In this document: in pieces, positions 17,631 through 26,552 of the stretch
Numbering within the stretch: position 1 is the first letter of the stretch
Layout of the letters: each line of letters starts with the position of its first letter
From: Amycolatopsis sulphurea
Lineage (GTDB): Bacteria; Actinomycetota; Actinomycetes; Mycobacteriales; Pseudonocardiaceae
NCBI RefSeq assembly: GCF_002564045.1
Contig: NZ_PDJK01000002.1
Coordinates: 5,443,605-5,507,604, forward strand
Direction of reading: 5' to 3'
DNA: 64,000 bases
Made by a program: the position numbers and the translations under genes
Notes under the pieces: generated by a model
What the model saw: the letters and a program-made list of their open reading frames with translations, nothing else
The model's database searches: none
Told to the model about the DNA's origin: nothing

Positions 17631-17938
17631 TCATCGAACTCCCCGGCTGGAATGTGCGGGCCGAGCTGGCGCGGTGGCTGGCTTGTGACCTGGATGGCCC
17701 GCGCGGTACGAGTTCACGTGTTCGTACCGGAACAGCGAAATCGGCTCGACGCCGCCACCGATCGCCACCCGCAACGCGGCCTGGGGGGACGTTGAAGCCG
17801 GTCGCCCCCCGGGGCATCGCGCACCCCAAGATGACGTCCTCGATCTCCGAACCGTTGACGCCGGCCCTTGCCGAACGTGCCCTTGTACGCCTTGCCGACG
17901 GGGCCGCGGGCTGTCGAAACGATTGCGGCTCTGGGCAC
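17631..17938 (-). pseudogene. Thiolase (acetyl-CoA acyltransferase) N-terminal remnant
   Basis: Begins at ATG 17938 with PRAAIVSTARGPVGKAYKGTFGKG, then in shifted frames EIEDVILGCAMPRGATGFN and GGGVEPISLFRYEHVNSYRAG, in the order of the thiolase N-domain. The block with the active-site Cys (C-S-S-G) is deleted and the rest of the protein is absent. It once preceded the SDR gene, completing a beta-oxidation set. Confidence 0.75.
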
Positions 17939-17970
17939 GCCGGCTCCTTGACAAGGGCGAACGAGGATCG

Positions 17971-18018
17971 ACTCGCACTCTACTTGAAGATGACGCCGGA
18001 TTCAAGTAGAGTGCGAGT
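17971..18018. promoter_or_regulatory. Perfect 18-bp inverted repeat upstream of the acyl-CoA dehydrogenase
   Basis: Arms 17971-17988 and 18001-18018 are exact inverted copies around a 12-nt spacer. Each arm contains ACTTGAA/TTCAAGT, and 17982-17998 matches the first 12 positions of the island-wide motif in inverted orientation. About 70 nt before the start codon, so an operator is more likely than a terminator. Confidence 0.65.
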
Positions 18019-18086
18019 CAGGCGTCGTTGGGCGTACGCCATCGAACAGCGGCTTCCCGGTTCCGTGGCCCGAGAAGGAGATCTGA

Positions 18087-19319
18087 ATGGACTTCGCACC
18101 CAGCCAGAGGTCGCTCGAGTATCAGGAAAAGCTCCTGGACTTCATGGATCGGCACATCTATCCGGCTGAACCGGTCTACGCCGAACAGATGGCCGAGTCC
18201 GGTGACGCGAACTTCGACCCGCCGGTGCTCAAGTCGCTCAAGGCGGAGGCCAAGGCGCGCGGTTTGTGGAATCTCTTCCACCCGCACGAGAGCGAGGAGT
18301 GGGGCTCGCCGGGCCTCAGTAATCTGGACTACGCACCACTCGCCGAGATCATGGGGCGCAGTCCGCAGATCGCGCCCGAGGCGATGAACTGCAACGCGCC
18401 GGACACCGGCAACATGGAGGTGTTGCAGCTCTTCGGCACCGACGAGCACAAGAAGCAGTGGTTACGGCCGCTGCTCGCGGGCGAAATCGCCTCTGCGTTC
18501 GCCATGACCGAGCCCGCGGTCGCGAGCTCGGACGCGACGAACGTCCGGCTGCGGATGGATGCCGACGGTGACGAGTACGTACTGAACGGCCGCAAGTGGT
18601 TCGCGTCCAACGCCCTGCACCCCCACTGCAAGGTCCTGATCGTGATGGGCAAGACCGATGTCGACGCGCCGACCCATCGTCAGCAGTCGATGATGGTCGT
18701 CCCGATCGACACCCCGGGCGTCAGGATCCTCCGCGGTCTCCCCGTCTTCGGCTACCTGGACCGGGAAGGTCACGCCGAGATCCTGTTCGAGAACGCCCGC
18801 GTCCCGCGGTCCGCGCTGCTCGCAGGCGAGGGCGACGGCTTCATGATCAGTCAGGCGCGACTCGGGCCGGGGCGCATTCACCATTGCATGCGCTCGATCG
18901 GCACTGCGGAACGCGCGCTCGACCTGATGATCGATCGGGCGCAGAAGAGGGTGACGTTCGGGGAGCCGGTGGCCAACCGCGCCAACATCCAGGACTGGAT
19001 CGCCGAGTCGCGCATCGAGATCGAGATGATCCGGCTCCTCGTCCTCAAGGCTGCCTGGCTCATGGACACGGTGGGGAACCGGGAGGCGCGTGTGGAGATC
19101 GCGGCGATCAAGGTCGCGGCACCGCAGATCGCGCTCAAGGTCATCGACAGAGCCATCCAGGTGCATGGTGGTGCCGGGATGACCGACGATTTCCCGCTCG
19201 CGAGCTTTTTCGCACACCAGCGCACCCTGCGTCTCGCCGACGGCCCCGACGAGGTGCACAAGCGCACCATCGCCCAGGTGGAGCTTCGCCGCATGGCCCC
19301 TGGTTGGCATCGCTCCTGA
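18087..19319 (+). CDS. Acyl-CoA dehydrogenase
   Basis: 410 aa flavoenzyme. Seen: AFAMTEPAVASSDATN (FAD/substrate loop) near residue 135, NGRKWFAS, the C-terminal helix bundle with QVHGGAGMTDDFPLASFF (normally includes the catalytic-acid region) and ADGPDEVHKRTIAQVELRR at the end. Length and TDDFPLA motif fit the ACAD10/11-FadE group that handles bulky or 4-hydroxy acyl-CoAs. ATG with AAGGAG 6 nt upstream. The perfect inverted repeat just upstream should control it. Part of the catabolic island. Confidence 0.9.
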   Translation: MDFAPSQRSLEYQEKLLDFMDRHIYPAEPVYAEQMAESGDANFDPPVLKSLKAEAKARGLWNLFHPHESEEWGSPGLSNLDYAPLAEIMGRSPQIAPEAMNCNAPDTGNMEVLQLFGTDEHKKQWLRPLLAGEIASAFAMTEPAVASSDATNVRLRMDADGDEYVLNGRKWFASNALHPHCKVLIVMGKTDVDAPTHRQQSMMVVPIDTPGVRILRGLPVFGYLDREGHAEILFENARVPRSALLAGEGDGFMISQARLGPGRIHHCMRSIGTAERALDLMIDRAQKRVTFGEPVANRANIQDWIAESRIEIEMIRLLVLKAAWLMDTVGNREARVEIAAIKVAAPQIALKVIDRAIQVHGGAGMTDDFPLASFFAHQRTLRLADGPDEVHKRTIAQVELRRMAPGWHRS

Positions 19320-19332
19320 CGCAGCACCGTCG

Positions 19333-19540
19333 CAGGGTGTCGGCAAAGTCGGTGTGAGGGGGCCCTTCACGGACCCGAAACAGATCCAGCACACCACGAG
19401 GTGGTCGCGCACCTCGAACACAACCGCATCGCCCGCTGCCAGGCGCAATCGATCGAGATGGCAGGCGCCGCCCATGATGACGCGGCAGCCACGGCTCTCT
19501 GCTGATCACAGGCCCTTCGACCAGCTTTGCCGGGACCCTG
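19333..19540. repeat. MITE-like repeat, copy 3 (with 11-bp target duplication)
   Basis: 208 bp. Left end CAGGGTGTCGGCAAAGT (19333-19349), right end GCTTTGCCGGGACCCTG (19524-19540). Flanked by exact direct repeats CAGCACCGTCG at 19322-19332 and 19541-19551. One of the two internal palindromes has been lost. Inserted between the acyl-CoA dehydrogenase stop and the promoter of the hydrolase. Confidence 0.88.
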
Positions 19541-19605
19541 CAGCACCGTCGAATCTGAATGCAACTTCATATAGAGTGATGGTCCGCACCTGGAAGGGGA
19601 TGCCC

Positions 19606-19671
19606 ATGGCTTCGATCGATGGATCCTGTCCCGCCGGCACTCGGTTCGAGTTGATCGAGGTTCAGCGATGA
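19606..19671 (+). CDS. Short ORF coupled to the hydrolase (leader peptide or truncated gene)
   Basis: 21 codons (MASIDGSCPAG...) with GGAAGGGG 6 nt upstream, its stop overlapping the hydrolase start (ATGA). It could be the stump of a deleted gene kept for translational coupling. No family recognised. Confidence 0.35.
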   Translation: MASIDGSCPAGTRFELIEVQR

Positions 19672-20465
19672 CCGCGGAACTGTTCGTGGCCGACACGGGC
19701 GAGGCCGACCTGCCGGCGGTTGTCTGCTTGCACTCGTTGTTCCTCGACCACACCATGTTCGACGACCTCGTCGCTGCCGCAGCCGGTCGGTATCGGATGG
19801 TGCGCCCGGACTTCCGGGGGCAGGGTGCCAACCCCGACGCCGCGGGCATGGTCACGATGGACGACTGCGCCGACGACATTCTCGAGCTCCTCGATCGCCG
19901 GCACCTGGGTCGGGTCCACCTCGTCGCCCAGTCCATGGGAGGGGACGTCGCAGTCAGGGTCGCGGCTCGTCGGCCGGATGCCGTCAAGCGTCTGGTTCTG
20001 CTGGGGACGTCCGCCCGGCAGGAGCCCGTCGAGCACCTCGACGCGTTCCGCCCGATCGCAGACGAGGTCGCGCGCAGCGGGTTCGCCGGCGAACTGCTCG
20101 AGACGATCACCCAGATCATGTTCGGCGAAACATGCCGGAACGACCGGGATCGCGCCGGGATCGTCGCGCGGTGGCGCGCTCACTTCGGGGCCCTGCGGCC
20201 GGGGCTGGCGCCTGCCATCCGTGGGGTGATCGAGCGGCCGAGTGCGGTCGATCAGCTGCCTTTGATCAGGGCGACGGCCCTCGTCGTCAGCGGGGGCGAG
20301 GACGGCGCGCGCCCGCTCGAGTGGTCCCAAGAGCTGGTCGACGGGATCCCGGACGCCGAACTCTGGCGCCTGCCAACGACAGGCCACAGCGTGATCTTGG
20401 AGGAGCCCGCTCTCGTCATCCCGCGCGTGCTGGCTTTCCTGGACGGCGAGGAGGCCGCTCGATGA
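19668..20465 (+). CDS. Alpha/beta-fold hydrolase
   Basis: 265 aa. The nucleophile elbow is AQSMGGD with Ser near residue 91, the acid is probably the Asp in GGEDGARP, and the His is in TTGHSVILEEP. The N-terminal CLHSLFLDHTMF supplies the oxyanion hole region, and VRPDFRGQG is typical of 3-oxoadipate enol-lactonase/epoxide-hydrolase-type proteins. Could cleave an ester or lactone, or a C-C bond, in the pathway. Its ribosome site lies in the preceding short ORF. Confidence 0.85.
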   Translation: MTAELFVADTGEADLPAVVCLHSLFLDHTMFDDLVAAAAGRYRMVRPDFRGQGANPDAAGMVTMDDCADDILELLDRRHLGRVHLVAQSMGGDVAVRVAARRPDAVKRLVLLGTSARQEPVEHLDAFRPIADEVARSGFAGELLETITQIMFGETCRNDRDRAGIVARWRAHFGALRPGLAPAIRGVIERPSAVDQLPLIRATALVVSGGEDGARPLEWSQELVDGIPDAELWRLPTTGHSVILEEPALVIPRVLAFLDGEEAAR

Positions 20466-20489
20466 GGACCGCGTCGGAACCTGCCGGGC

Positions 20490-21176
20490 TCAGGAATCGC
20501 TCTTCGGCTTGTCGGGCGCAACCCCGAGGGCATTGAGCCAGAGCTGCGTGACCGTACCGACGACCTCGTCGAGGTCCCAGCCCTCCTCTAGTGCCCAGGC
20601 GTAGTACGCCATTCGGCTCGTCATGCCCGCCAGGGCGCGTGCAGCCATCACTGGATCGAGTGTGGGGTCGGCGTACCCGTGCCGCTGCAGCCACGCGATC
20701 CGTCGAGCGCTTCGCTCGGCGAACGCTTGCGAGCGGGTCAGCCGCAATTGCCTGAAGACGGGGTCGATCGTCGCCACCTGCTCGAGCAGAAGCATCAGCT
20801 TCGCGTTGCGGCGGTAGGCCTCGAGGTAGGCGCGGTTGCCGGCGGCAAGAATCGCGGCGGTGTTGCCGGGATTCTCGTCGACATGCGGCATCCCCGGGTT
20901 CATCATGTCGTCCTGGGCCGCCTGCATGACCGCGGTGAAGATCTCGGTCTTGCTGTCGAAGTACGTGTAGAAGGTCCCCGTCGAGCACTTCGCCTCGGCC
21001 GTGATGTCGACCAGCCGAGACTCGATGAACCCGTCGCGCTCGAAGACGCGCCTTGCCGCCGCGACGAGCGCCTCGCGGGTGCGGAGACCCCGACGAGTAC
21101 CGGGCATGTCCCGAACCCTGGCTTGGTCGACCAGCGACGGCAGATCGCCCTCCTGGCGGGACAGCTCGTCGGTCAT
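20490..21176 (-). CDS. TetR-family regulator 1
   Basis: 228 aa from ATG 21176 (GAAGGGGG upstream); an earlier in-frame ATG at 21209 lacks a good site. N-terminal HTH: TREALVAAARRVFERDGF ... STGTFYTYFDSK. The C-terminal ligand domain contains YRRNAKLMLLLEQVA and a WALEEGWDLDEV end. It is clearly paralogous to the second TetR at 29921 over its whole length. Convergent with the hydrolase, same strand as the ligase. Probably a repressor responsive to an acyl-CoA or pathway substrate (inference). Confidence 0.9.
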   Translation of the reverse strand: MTDELSRQEGDLPSLVDQARVRDMPGTRRGLRTREALVAAARRVFERDGFIESRLVDITAEAKCSTGTFYTYFDSKTEIFTAVMQAAQDDMMNPGMPHVDENPGNTAAILAAGNRAYLEAYRRNAKLMLLLEQVATIDPVFRQLRLTRSQAFAERSARRIAWLQRHGYADPTLDPVMAARALAGMTSRMAYYAWALEEGWDLDEVVGTVTQLWLNALGVAPDKPKSDS

Positions 21177-21276
21177 GATCGATACCCCCTTCCGCCGTTG
21201 GCGGTTCACGCCGTCGGGTCGCGACGTGCGTCGTTCGTCACCGCGGGCAGTAGCCCGGCATCAGCAGCCGCCGGTC

Positions 21277-22785
21277 TCATGGAGAGACCTCGCGGTGGGC
21301 CGATGACCGCAGTTCGTCGCGGTCGATCGCTCTCTTGAGGATCTTGCCGGTAGCGCCCCTCGGCAGTTGTTCTACGAACGAGAACAGGCGGGGCACCTTG
21401 TACGCCGACAACCGCTGCTTCGCCCACGAGCGGATCTCCTCGCCGGTCACGGTGGAGCCAGGCGCGAGCGCGATGACGGCTGCGATCTCCTCGCCGTAGT
21501 GCTCGTCGGGTGCCCCGATGACGGCGACCTCGACGATGTCGGCGTGCTCGTAGAGCACCTCCTCGACCTCTCGGGGGTAGACGTTGTATCCGCCTCTGAT
21601 GATGAGGTCCTTGACTCGGTCGAGGATGCTGAGGTAGCCCTCGTGGTCGAGGGCGCCGATGTCGCCGGTCTTGAGCCAGCCGTCGCGGAGATCCTGAGCC
21701 GTCGCCTCCGGACGGTTCCAGTAGCCCTTCATGATCATCGGCCCCTTGAGGTACACCTCGCCTGGCTCGCCGGGGGGCAGGGCATGGCCATCGGAGTCGC
21801 GGACCTCGACGGTCATCCCGGGGAGCGCGCGACCGACGGTCCCGGTCTTCTGTTCCCGGTTGAGGTCATTGAAGGTCGCACCGCCGGTCGACTCGGTGAG
21901 CCCGTAGCCCTCGAGGATGCGGCAACCGAAACGGTCCTCGAATGCCAGGATGACCTCTACGGGCAGCGATGCTCCGCCCGAGCCCGCCAGCCGGAGCTCC
22001 GTGAAATCCTCCGCGCGGAAGTCGCCCTCGACGTGCAGCATCGCGTTCCACATCGTGGGCACTCCGAGGAGGATCGTGAGCCGGTCCCGCTTCATCATCC
22101 GCAGCACATCGCCGGGCTCGAATCGCGTCAGCAGCGAGATCGAGGCGCCTGCCGCCAGCGCGGTGTTCATGCAGATCGATTGGCCGTAGGAGTGGAACAG
22201 GGGCAGCGCGGTGCCGACGCGGTCCTCGCCGGTCAGGTTGAACACGGGAGTGAAGGACTGAACAGCGCGGATCAGGTTCGCTGCCGTCAGCTCGGCGCCC
22301 TTGGGCTTCCCCGTCGTGCCCGACGTGTACATGATCACTGCGGTGTCGTCGTGCGCGTGCTCGTGGACGTCCGTCAGCGGCGGGGCTTCGAAGGAGTGTC
22401 CGGGCTCGATCTCCCAGAACTCGATGCCGCGCTCCGCCGCCGCAGTACGCGCGGCATCGGCACATTCGTGCCATGCCACCACCAGGGACGTACCGGAGTC
22501 GGCGAGGACGTACCCGATCTCCGGATGGGTCGACATCGTGTTCATCGTGACGACCGTGACCCCAGCGGCGTGAAGGCCGTAGTAGATCTCCGGGAACTCG
22601 GGGATCGTCGGAGCGATGAACAGCACCCGATCCAACGGCGCATAGCCCGCCGAGCGGACGGCGCCAGCGACTCGCCGACCGGCTTGGCGCAGGCCGCCGT
22701 AGGTGATCGTCACAGGTGACCGTACGGCGACTCGCGCCGGATCGGACTCTGCCTGTGCCCAGACCTCGGCTGCGATGTTCACCAT
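21277..22785 (-). CDS. Acyl-CoA synthetase (AMP-forming)
   Basis: 502 aa ANL-superfamily ligase. AMP-binding loop YTSGTTGKPKGAEL near residue 160, GYGLTEST, hinge YLSILDRVKDLIIRGG, and the C-terminal catalytic Lys in PRGATGKILKR. Start ATG 22785 chosen (AAAGGGTGG upstream). Activates a carboxylic acid as CoA thioester for the beta-oxidation enzymes of the island. A match to the shared 17-bp motif lies 60 bp upstream. Confidence 0.92.
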   Translation of the reverse strand: MVNIAAEVWAQAESDPARVAVRSPVTITYGGLRQAGRRVAGAVRSAGYAPLDRVLFIAPTIPEFPEIYYGLHAAGVTVVTMNTMSTHPEIGYVLADSGTSLVVAWHECADAARTAAAERGIEFWEIEPGHSFEAPPLTDVHEHAHDDTAVIMYTSGTTGKPKGAELTAANLIRAVQSFTPVFNLTGEDRVGTALPLFHSYGQSICMNTALAAGASISLLTRFEPGDVLRMMKRDRLTILLGVPTMWNAMLHVEGDFRAEDFTELRLAGSGGASLPVEVILAFEDRFGCRILEGYGLTESTGGATFNDLNREQKTGTVGRALPGMTVEVRDSDGHALPPGEPGEVYLKGPMIMKGYWNRPEATAQDLRDGWLKTGDIGALDHEGYLSILDRVKDLIIRGGYNVYPREVEEVLYEHADIVEVAVIGAPDEHYGEEIAAVIALAPGSTVTGEEIRSWAKQRLSAYKVPRLFSFVEQLPRGATGKILKRAIDRDELRSSAHREVSP

Positions 22786-22844
22786 GGAAACCACCCTTTG
22801 CTGTGTGACGTGCGCTTGCCTCGGCAGGTGAATCTGGATGAACG

Positions 22845-22861
22845 TGGGTTCAGTTTCAAGC
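22845..22861 (+). promoter_or_regulatory. Shared catabolic-island motif, site upstream of the acyl-CoA synthetase (weak)
   Basis: TGGGTTCAGTTTCAAGC matches TGANNTCANNTTCAAGT at 10 of 12 defined positions. It sits about 60 nt before the synthetase start on the opposite strand sense. Confidence 0.45.
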
Positions 22862-22878
22862 ACGATCACGTGCAGTGA

Positions 22879-24417
22879 CTATGGTCGTGCTGACTCCGGC
22901 GCGAGGCCCAAGGCCAGGTGTCGTTCGAGTGCGCGAGCAGCGCGGTAGATGGTGGGCTCGTCGAAGTGCCGGCCGATCATCATGAGACCGATCGGCAGCC
23001 CGTCATTCATCCCGCACGGCATGCTGAGGGCGGGGTGCCCGGTCGCGTCGAAGATCGCCGTGTTGCCGTGCGTCTCGTATGCCTGCTGAACGACGAGCTC
23101 CATCGGAGCATCGGGAGCAGGGATCGGGGGTGCCTTCATCGGGGTGGTCGGCATGACGAGGAGGTCGAAGCGGGAGAGCGCAGCGTCGTAGGCGGCGGTC
23201 GCGCGCCGCAGGAGGTTCTGTGCCTTGGCGTAGAAGCGGCCGTGGTGGCGCGCGTGCATGTGCTCGGCCAGCAGGAGCACCATCTTCACGTTGGGCGGCA
23301 TCTGGCTGGTCGTTGCGCGCCAGGTCGCGAGGTGGTCGAGCAGGTCGACCGGGTAGAAGCCGCGAGCCGAGGTGCCGAGCCCGTTCGAGTAGCAGATGGT
23401 GCGGAGGGCGCCCTCGGCCGTGATCGGCAGCCATACCGTCGCTGCCGTCGTGTGCAGGGGAATCGACACGTCCGCGACGACGGCCCCGAGCGCCTGGAGC
23501 TTCTGCGCTGCGGCGCGCACGCTGGCGTCTACATCGGCCTCCGACTCCGGCAGCCCGAATCCTTCGGTGACCACGCCGATCCGGAGTCCTGCAACGCCCT
23601 CCTCGATGCTGGACAGGTAGTCCCCGACTGTTGGTGCGTATTGCCGCGGGTCCAGCCCGTCCGCGCCGGCGAGCACACTCAGCAGGCGCGCGTTGTCCGT
23701 CACGGTCGCCGTCATCGGCCCGGCGTGGTCCAACGTCGGATCGATCGGCGCGATCCCGGTGTAGGGGACCAGCCCGTGCGTCGGCTTCATGCCGACGATT
23801 CCGGAAAAGCTCGCGGGGATGCGGATGGAGCCGCCCTGGTCGGCGCCGACCGCCATGTCCGCCTCGCCTGTCGCAACCAGCACCGCGCAGCCCGACGACG
23901 ACCCGCCGGCGGAGTGCGTCGGGCGATGCGGATTGCGCACGAGGCCCCACGCATTGGTGTGGCTGCCTCCCGAGCCGCTCAGGTACTCGCAGTGGGCCTT
24001 GCCGACGATCCGCCCACCCGCCTCGAGCACCCGCGTGGCCACCGTTGCATCACTGTCGGGCGTGTAGCCCTCCAGGGCGCGCGTCCCATTGAGCAGGGGC
24101 GCGCCGGCGAGGCAGATGTTGTCCTTCAGCACCACGGTGCGCCCGGCGAGCGGGCCGGTGGCAGCGCCTCGCACCTCGATCTTCGCGGCCCACGCGTTGT
24201 AAGGGTTCTCGGCGGCCTCCGGACGGCGTGCGGCGCTGCGCGGATACTGCGGCGGCAGAATCTCGTCTTCGATCTCGTCCAGCGCCCGGTAGACCTCGAG
24301 GTTCGGCTCCACCAGTGCGCGGTAGGCCTCCAGTTCGGCATCGCTGAGATCGAACCCGAGGGTCGACGCATGCTCGCGAAGGTCGTCCAGCGTCGGGATC
24401 GGGACGGGAAGTCTCAT
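22879..24417 (-). CDS. Amidase-signature enzyme
   Basis: 512 aa. The Ser-cisSer-Lys triad is visible: Lys in VVLKDN, Ser in AGGSSSGCA and nucleophile Ser in DQGGSIRIPASF; MKPTHGLVPYTG follows as usual. ATG with GGGAGCC upstream. Hydrolyses a linear amide to acid and ammonia, possibly supplying the acid that the neighbouring CoA ligase activates (inference). Same strand as the ligase with 93 bp between, so they may or may not share a transcript. Confidence 0.92.
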   Translation of the reverse strand: MRLPVPIPTLDDLREHASTLGFDLSDAELEAYRALVEPNLEVYRALDEIEDEILPPQYPRSAARRPEAAENPYNAWAAKIEVRGAATGPLAGRTVVLKDNICLAGAPLLNGTRALEGYTPDSDATVATRVLEAGGRIVGKAHCEYLSGSGGSHTNAWGLVRNPHRPTHSAGGSSSGCAVLVATGEADMAVGADQGGSIRIPASFSGIVGMKPTHGLVPYTGIAPIDPTLDHAGPMTATVTDNARLLSVLAGADGLDPRQYAPTVGDYLSSIEEGVAGLRIGVVTEGFGLPESEADVDASVRAAAQKLQALGAVVADVSIPLHTTAATVWLPITAEGALRTICYSNGLGTSARGFYPVDLLDHLATWRATTSQMPPNVKMVLLLAEHMHARHHGRFYAKAQNLLRRATAAYDAALSRFDLLVMPTTPMKAPPIPAPDAPMELVVQQAYETHGNTAIFDATGHPALSMPCGMNDGLPIGLMMIGRHFDEPTIYRAARALERHLALGLAPESARP

Positions 24418-24673
24418 GGCGGCTCCCTAAGCTTGGTGTTTGTTCGGGGTCGGTGCCCCGGATGCCCAGGGCGATGGGGTGCGGATGATGGTGTGTCTGC
24501 CGCACGGTGGCTCGAAGGGAATGGCTGCCCCGTCGTTCGTCGAGCAGGAGCCGGCAGAACTCGAGGCGATGGCCGCAGGACCGCGGCCCGAGTGCGCTCA
24601 AGCCCGGCCTTTCGCCCTGTCCCTGCCGCGTAGCGAATCCGGGAGCCGGCCCACATTCGACTATATATGAAAG

Positions 24674-24690
24674 TGAAATCAAATTCAAGT
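24674..24690 (+). promoter_or_regulatory. Shared catabolic-island motif, site between amidase and TIGR03084 gene
   Basis: TGAAATCAAATTCAAGT is an exact match to TGANNTCANNTTCAAGT, in an AT-rich patch upstream of the amidase. The distance to the amidase start is about 257 nt, so the amidase transcript would have a long leader. Confidence 0.6.
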
Positions 24691-24704
24691 CAAGAGTGGG
24701 CGTG

Positions 24705-25496
24705 CTAGGTCATGACTGCGGCGCGCCCCGCGCCGGGCGGGCCGGCGAAGCACTGAGCGAGGGAAAGCCAGCGGTCGGCGTCCTCGCCCGTTGCCACCAG
24801 GTCGGAGTCGTCGCGGTGCATCCGCTGCGTGACCACCAGACAGAAGTCGTACGCCGACCCGATCACCCGCTGTGCGGCGTCCTCGGGACCGTAGGTCCAT
24901 ACGTGGCCAGACGGCGCCACCAGCTCGACCCGGAACTCCTCGTCGGGAGGTGGGATCTGGTGCATCGAGAACGCGAAATTCCTGGTGCGGATTCCGAGAT
25001 GCGCCACGTGCCGGATGCGATCAGTCACCTCGAACTCGACGCCCAACGCCGCGTGCACGTCGTGCGAGTGCGCCCAGGTTTCCATGAACCGCGCGGTCGC
25101 CATCGAGGTAGCTGACATCGATGGTCCGAGCCACGGCATGCGTTTGCCGGTCGGATGCGCGCGGAGCGCCGCGACCACGGCCTCACGCGCCCGGCGCCAC
25201 CGCACCAGGAGTTGCGCCGGCTCGACCCGGCCTCCGGCAAGTGCGGCAGCGTCGACCGATCCGCCGACGTCGGCCAGGACCGACGTCAACATCTCGTTCC
25301 AGGCCTGCTCATCCACTGCCGCGGCCGTGGCCGCCTCGTCGGTCCAGGCCAGGTGGGCGACCTGGGTCGCCACGTCCCAGCCGTCCGCCGGAGTAGGGGT
25401 CCGCCACTGGTCTTCCGAGAGTGCGGCGACAAGCCGTTCCAGCCGGTTTCCCTCGGCCTCGAGGTCGAACAGGATCTCCTCAAGTGCGACGCTCAC
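24705..25496 (-). CDS. TIGR03084-type protein (DinB/maleylpyruvate isomerase-like fold)
   Basis: 263 aa. N-terminal four-helix bundle with LVAALSEDQWRTPTPADGWDVATQVAHLAWTDE split over residues 20-55; metal-binding histidines in AHLAWTD and ETWAHSHDVHAALG. The C-terminal domain ends with LSLAQCFAGPPG, as in the TIGR03084 actinobacterial family. These are thought to be thiol-dependent (mycothiol) or metal-dependent enzymes; the true reaction is unknown. Located between amidase and ABC transporter genes on the same strand. Confidence 0.8.
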   Translation of the reverse strand: MSVALEEILFDLEAEGNRLERLVAALSEDQWRTPTPADGWDVATQVAHLAWTDEAATAAAVDEQAWNEMLTSVLADVGGSVDAAALAGGRVEPAQLLVRWRRAREAVVAALRAHPTGKRMPWLGPSMSATSMATARFMETWAHSHDVHAALGVEFEVTDRIRHVAHLGIRTRNFAFSMHQIPPPDEEFRVELVAPSGHVWTYGPEDAAQRVIGSAYDFCLVVTQRMHRDDSDLVATGEDADRWLSLAQCFAGPPGAGRAAVMT

Positions 25497-25559
25497 GTCT
25501 TCTCCTCCAGCATGCTCGTGTGTCGTAGGCGGCGAGCTTCCAGGGGCTGCCGGGTCGTC

Positions 25560-26552
25560 TCATTTCGCGGCCCTGCGTCGGGCGACGGTGCCGACGCCCA
25601 CGCCGATGATCAGCACGAGGCCTTGGAAGAGGTACTGCCAGTAGGTCTCCATGCCCAGCAGCGCGATCGCGTTGAAGCCGACGGCTACCGTCACGACACC
25701 GACGACGGTGCCGACGATGTGGAACTGCCCGTCGCGGAGGACCGCCGAACCGAAGAACGCGGCGGCGAACGCGGCGAGCAGGTAGGTGTCGCCTGCGGAG
25801 ACCGCGGCGCTTCCCGTGCGCGTCGCGAGCAACACGCCGGTGAGTGCCGCCAGGGCCCCGCAGATCACGAATCCGACGACGCGGACTCTGCCGACCCGGA
25901 TGCCGGAGAGGCCGGCGGCAGTCGCGTTGCCTCCCGCTGCCTGCATCGACCGCCCCAGCACGGTCCGGTTGAGGAGCAGCCAGGCCAGCAGGGCCAGGCC
26001 CGCCATGATGTAAACCGGGTAAGGCACGCCTATGAATCGTCCGAGGCTGATCTCCAGGAAAGCGTCCGGGTGGCTCAGCGTGACGGGCGTGCCGCCCGCG
26101 ATGGCGTAGTTGACGCCGACGGCCACGGTGCCGACACCAAGCGTGGCGACCAGGGCGTTGACGCCAAGGACGGTGACCACGAGGCCGTTGAGCAGGCCGA
26201 TGAGGGCACCGACTGCGACTCCCGCCGCGATCGCCAGGGGGATCGAGACATCGTGCTTCACGATCACGGTGCAGGCGACGACGCCGGCGAGGCTGGCCGT
26301 GCTGCCGATGCTCAGGTCGAACTCGCCGGTGACCAGCGTGAACGTCAGCCCCATCGCGATGACAGCCGAGAGCGCACTCTGATTGAGGATGTTGACCACG
26401 TTGTTCCCGGTGGCGAAGGTGCCGGGCTCGAGTATCGACATCGCGAGGATGAGCGTGGCGAGCATCATGAGAGCGCCGTATCTCGCGAGGCATTGCCACA
26501 CGAACGCGGACCGGGGTTGTGCAACGCCGTGGTTGAGCGTCGTGGTGTTCAT
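25560..26552 (-). CDS. ABC transporter permease, ribose/CUT2 type
   Basis: 330 aa with 8-10 hydrophobic helices and the BPD_transp_2 pattern: GEFDLSIGSTASLAGV near residue 85, the cytoplasmic-loop GRSMQAAGGNATAAGLSGI near 205, and AAFFGSAVLRDGQFHIVGTVVG. ATGA overlap with the ATP-binding gene, so translation is coupled. Forms the membrane channel of the importer. Confidence 0.92.
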   Translation of the reverse strand: MNTTTLNHGVAQPRSAFVWQCLARYGALMMLATLILAMSILEPGTFATGNNVVNILNQSALSAVIAMGLTFTLVTGEFDLSIGSTASLAGVVACTVIVKHDVSIPLAIAAGVAVGALIGLLNGLVVTVLGVNALVATLGVGTVAVGVNYAIAGGTPVTLSHPDAFLEISLGRFIGVPYPVYIMAGLALLAWLLLNRTVLGRSMQAAGGNATAAGLSGIRVGRVRVVGFVICGALAALTGVLLATRTGSAAVSAGDTYLLAAFAAAFFGSAVLRDGQFHIVGTVVGVVTVAVGFNAIALLGMETYWQYLFQGLVLIIGVGVGTVARRRAAK

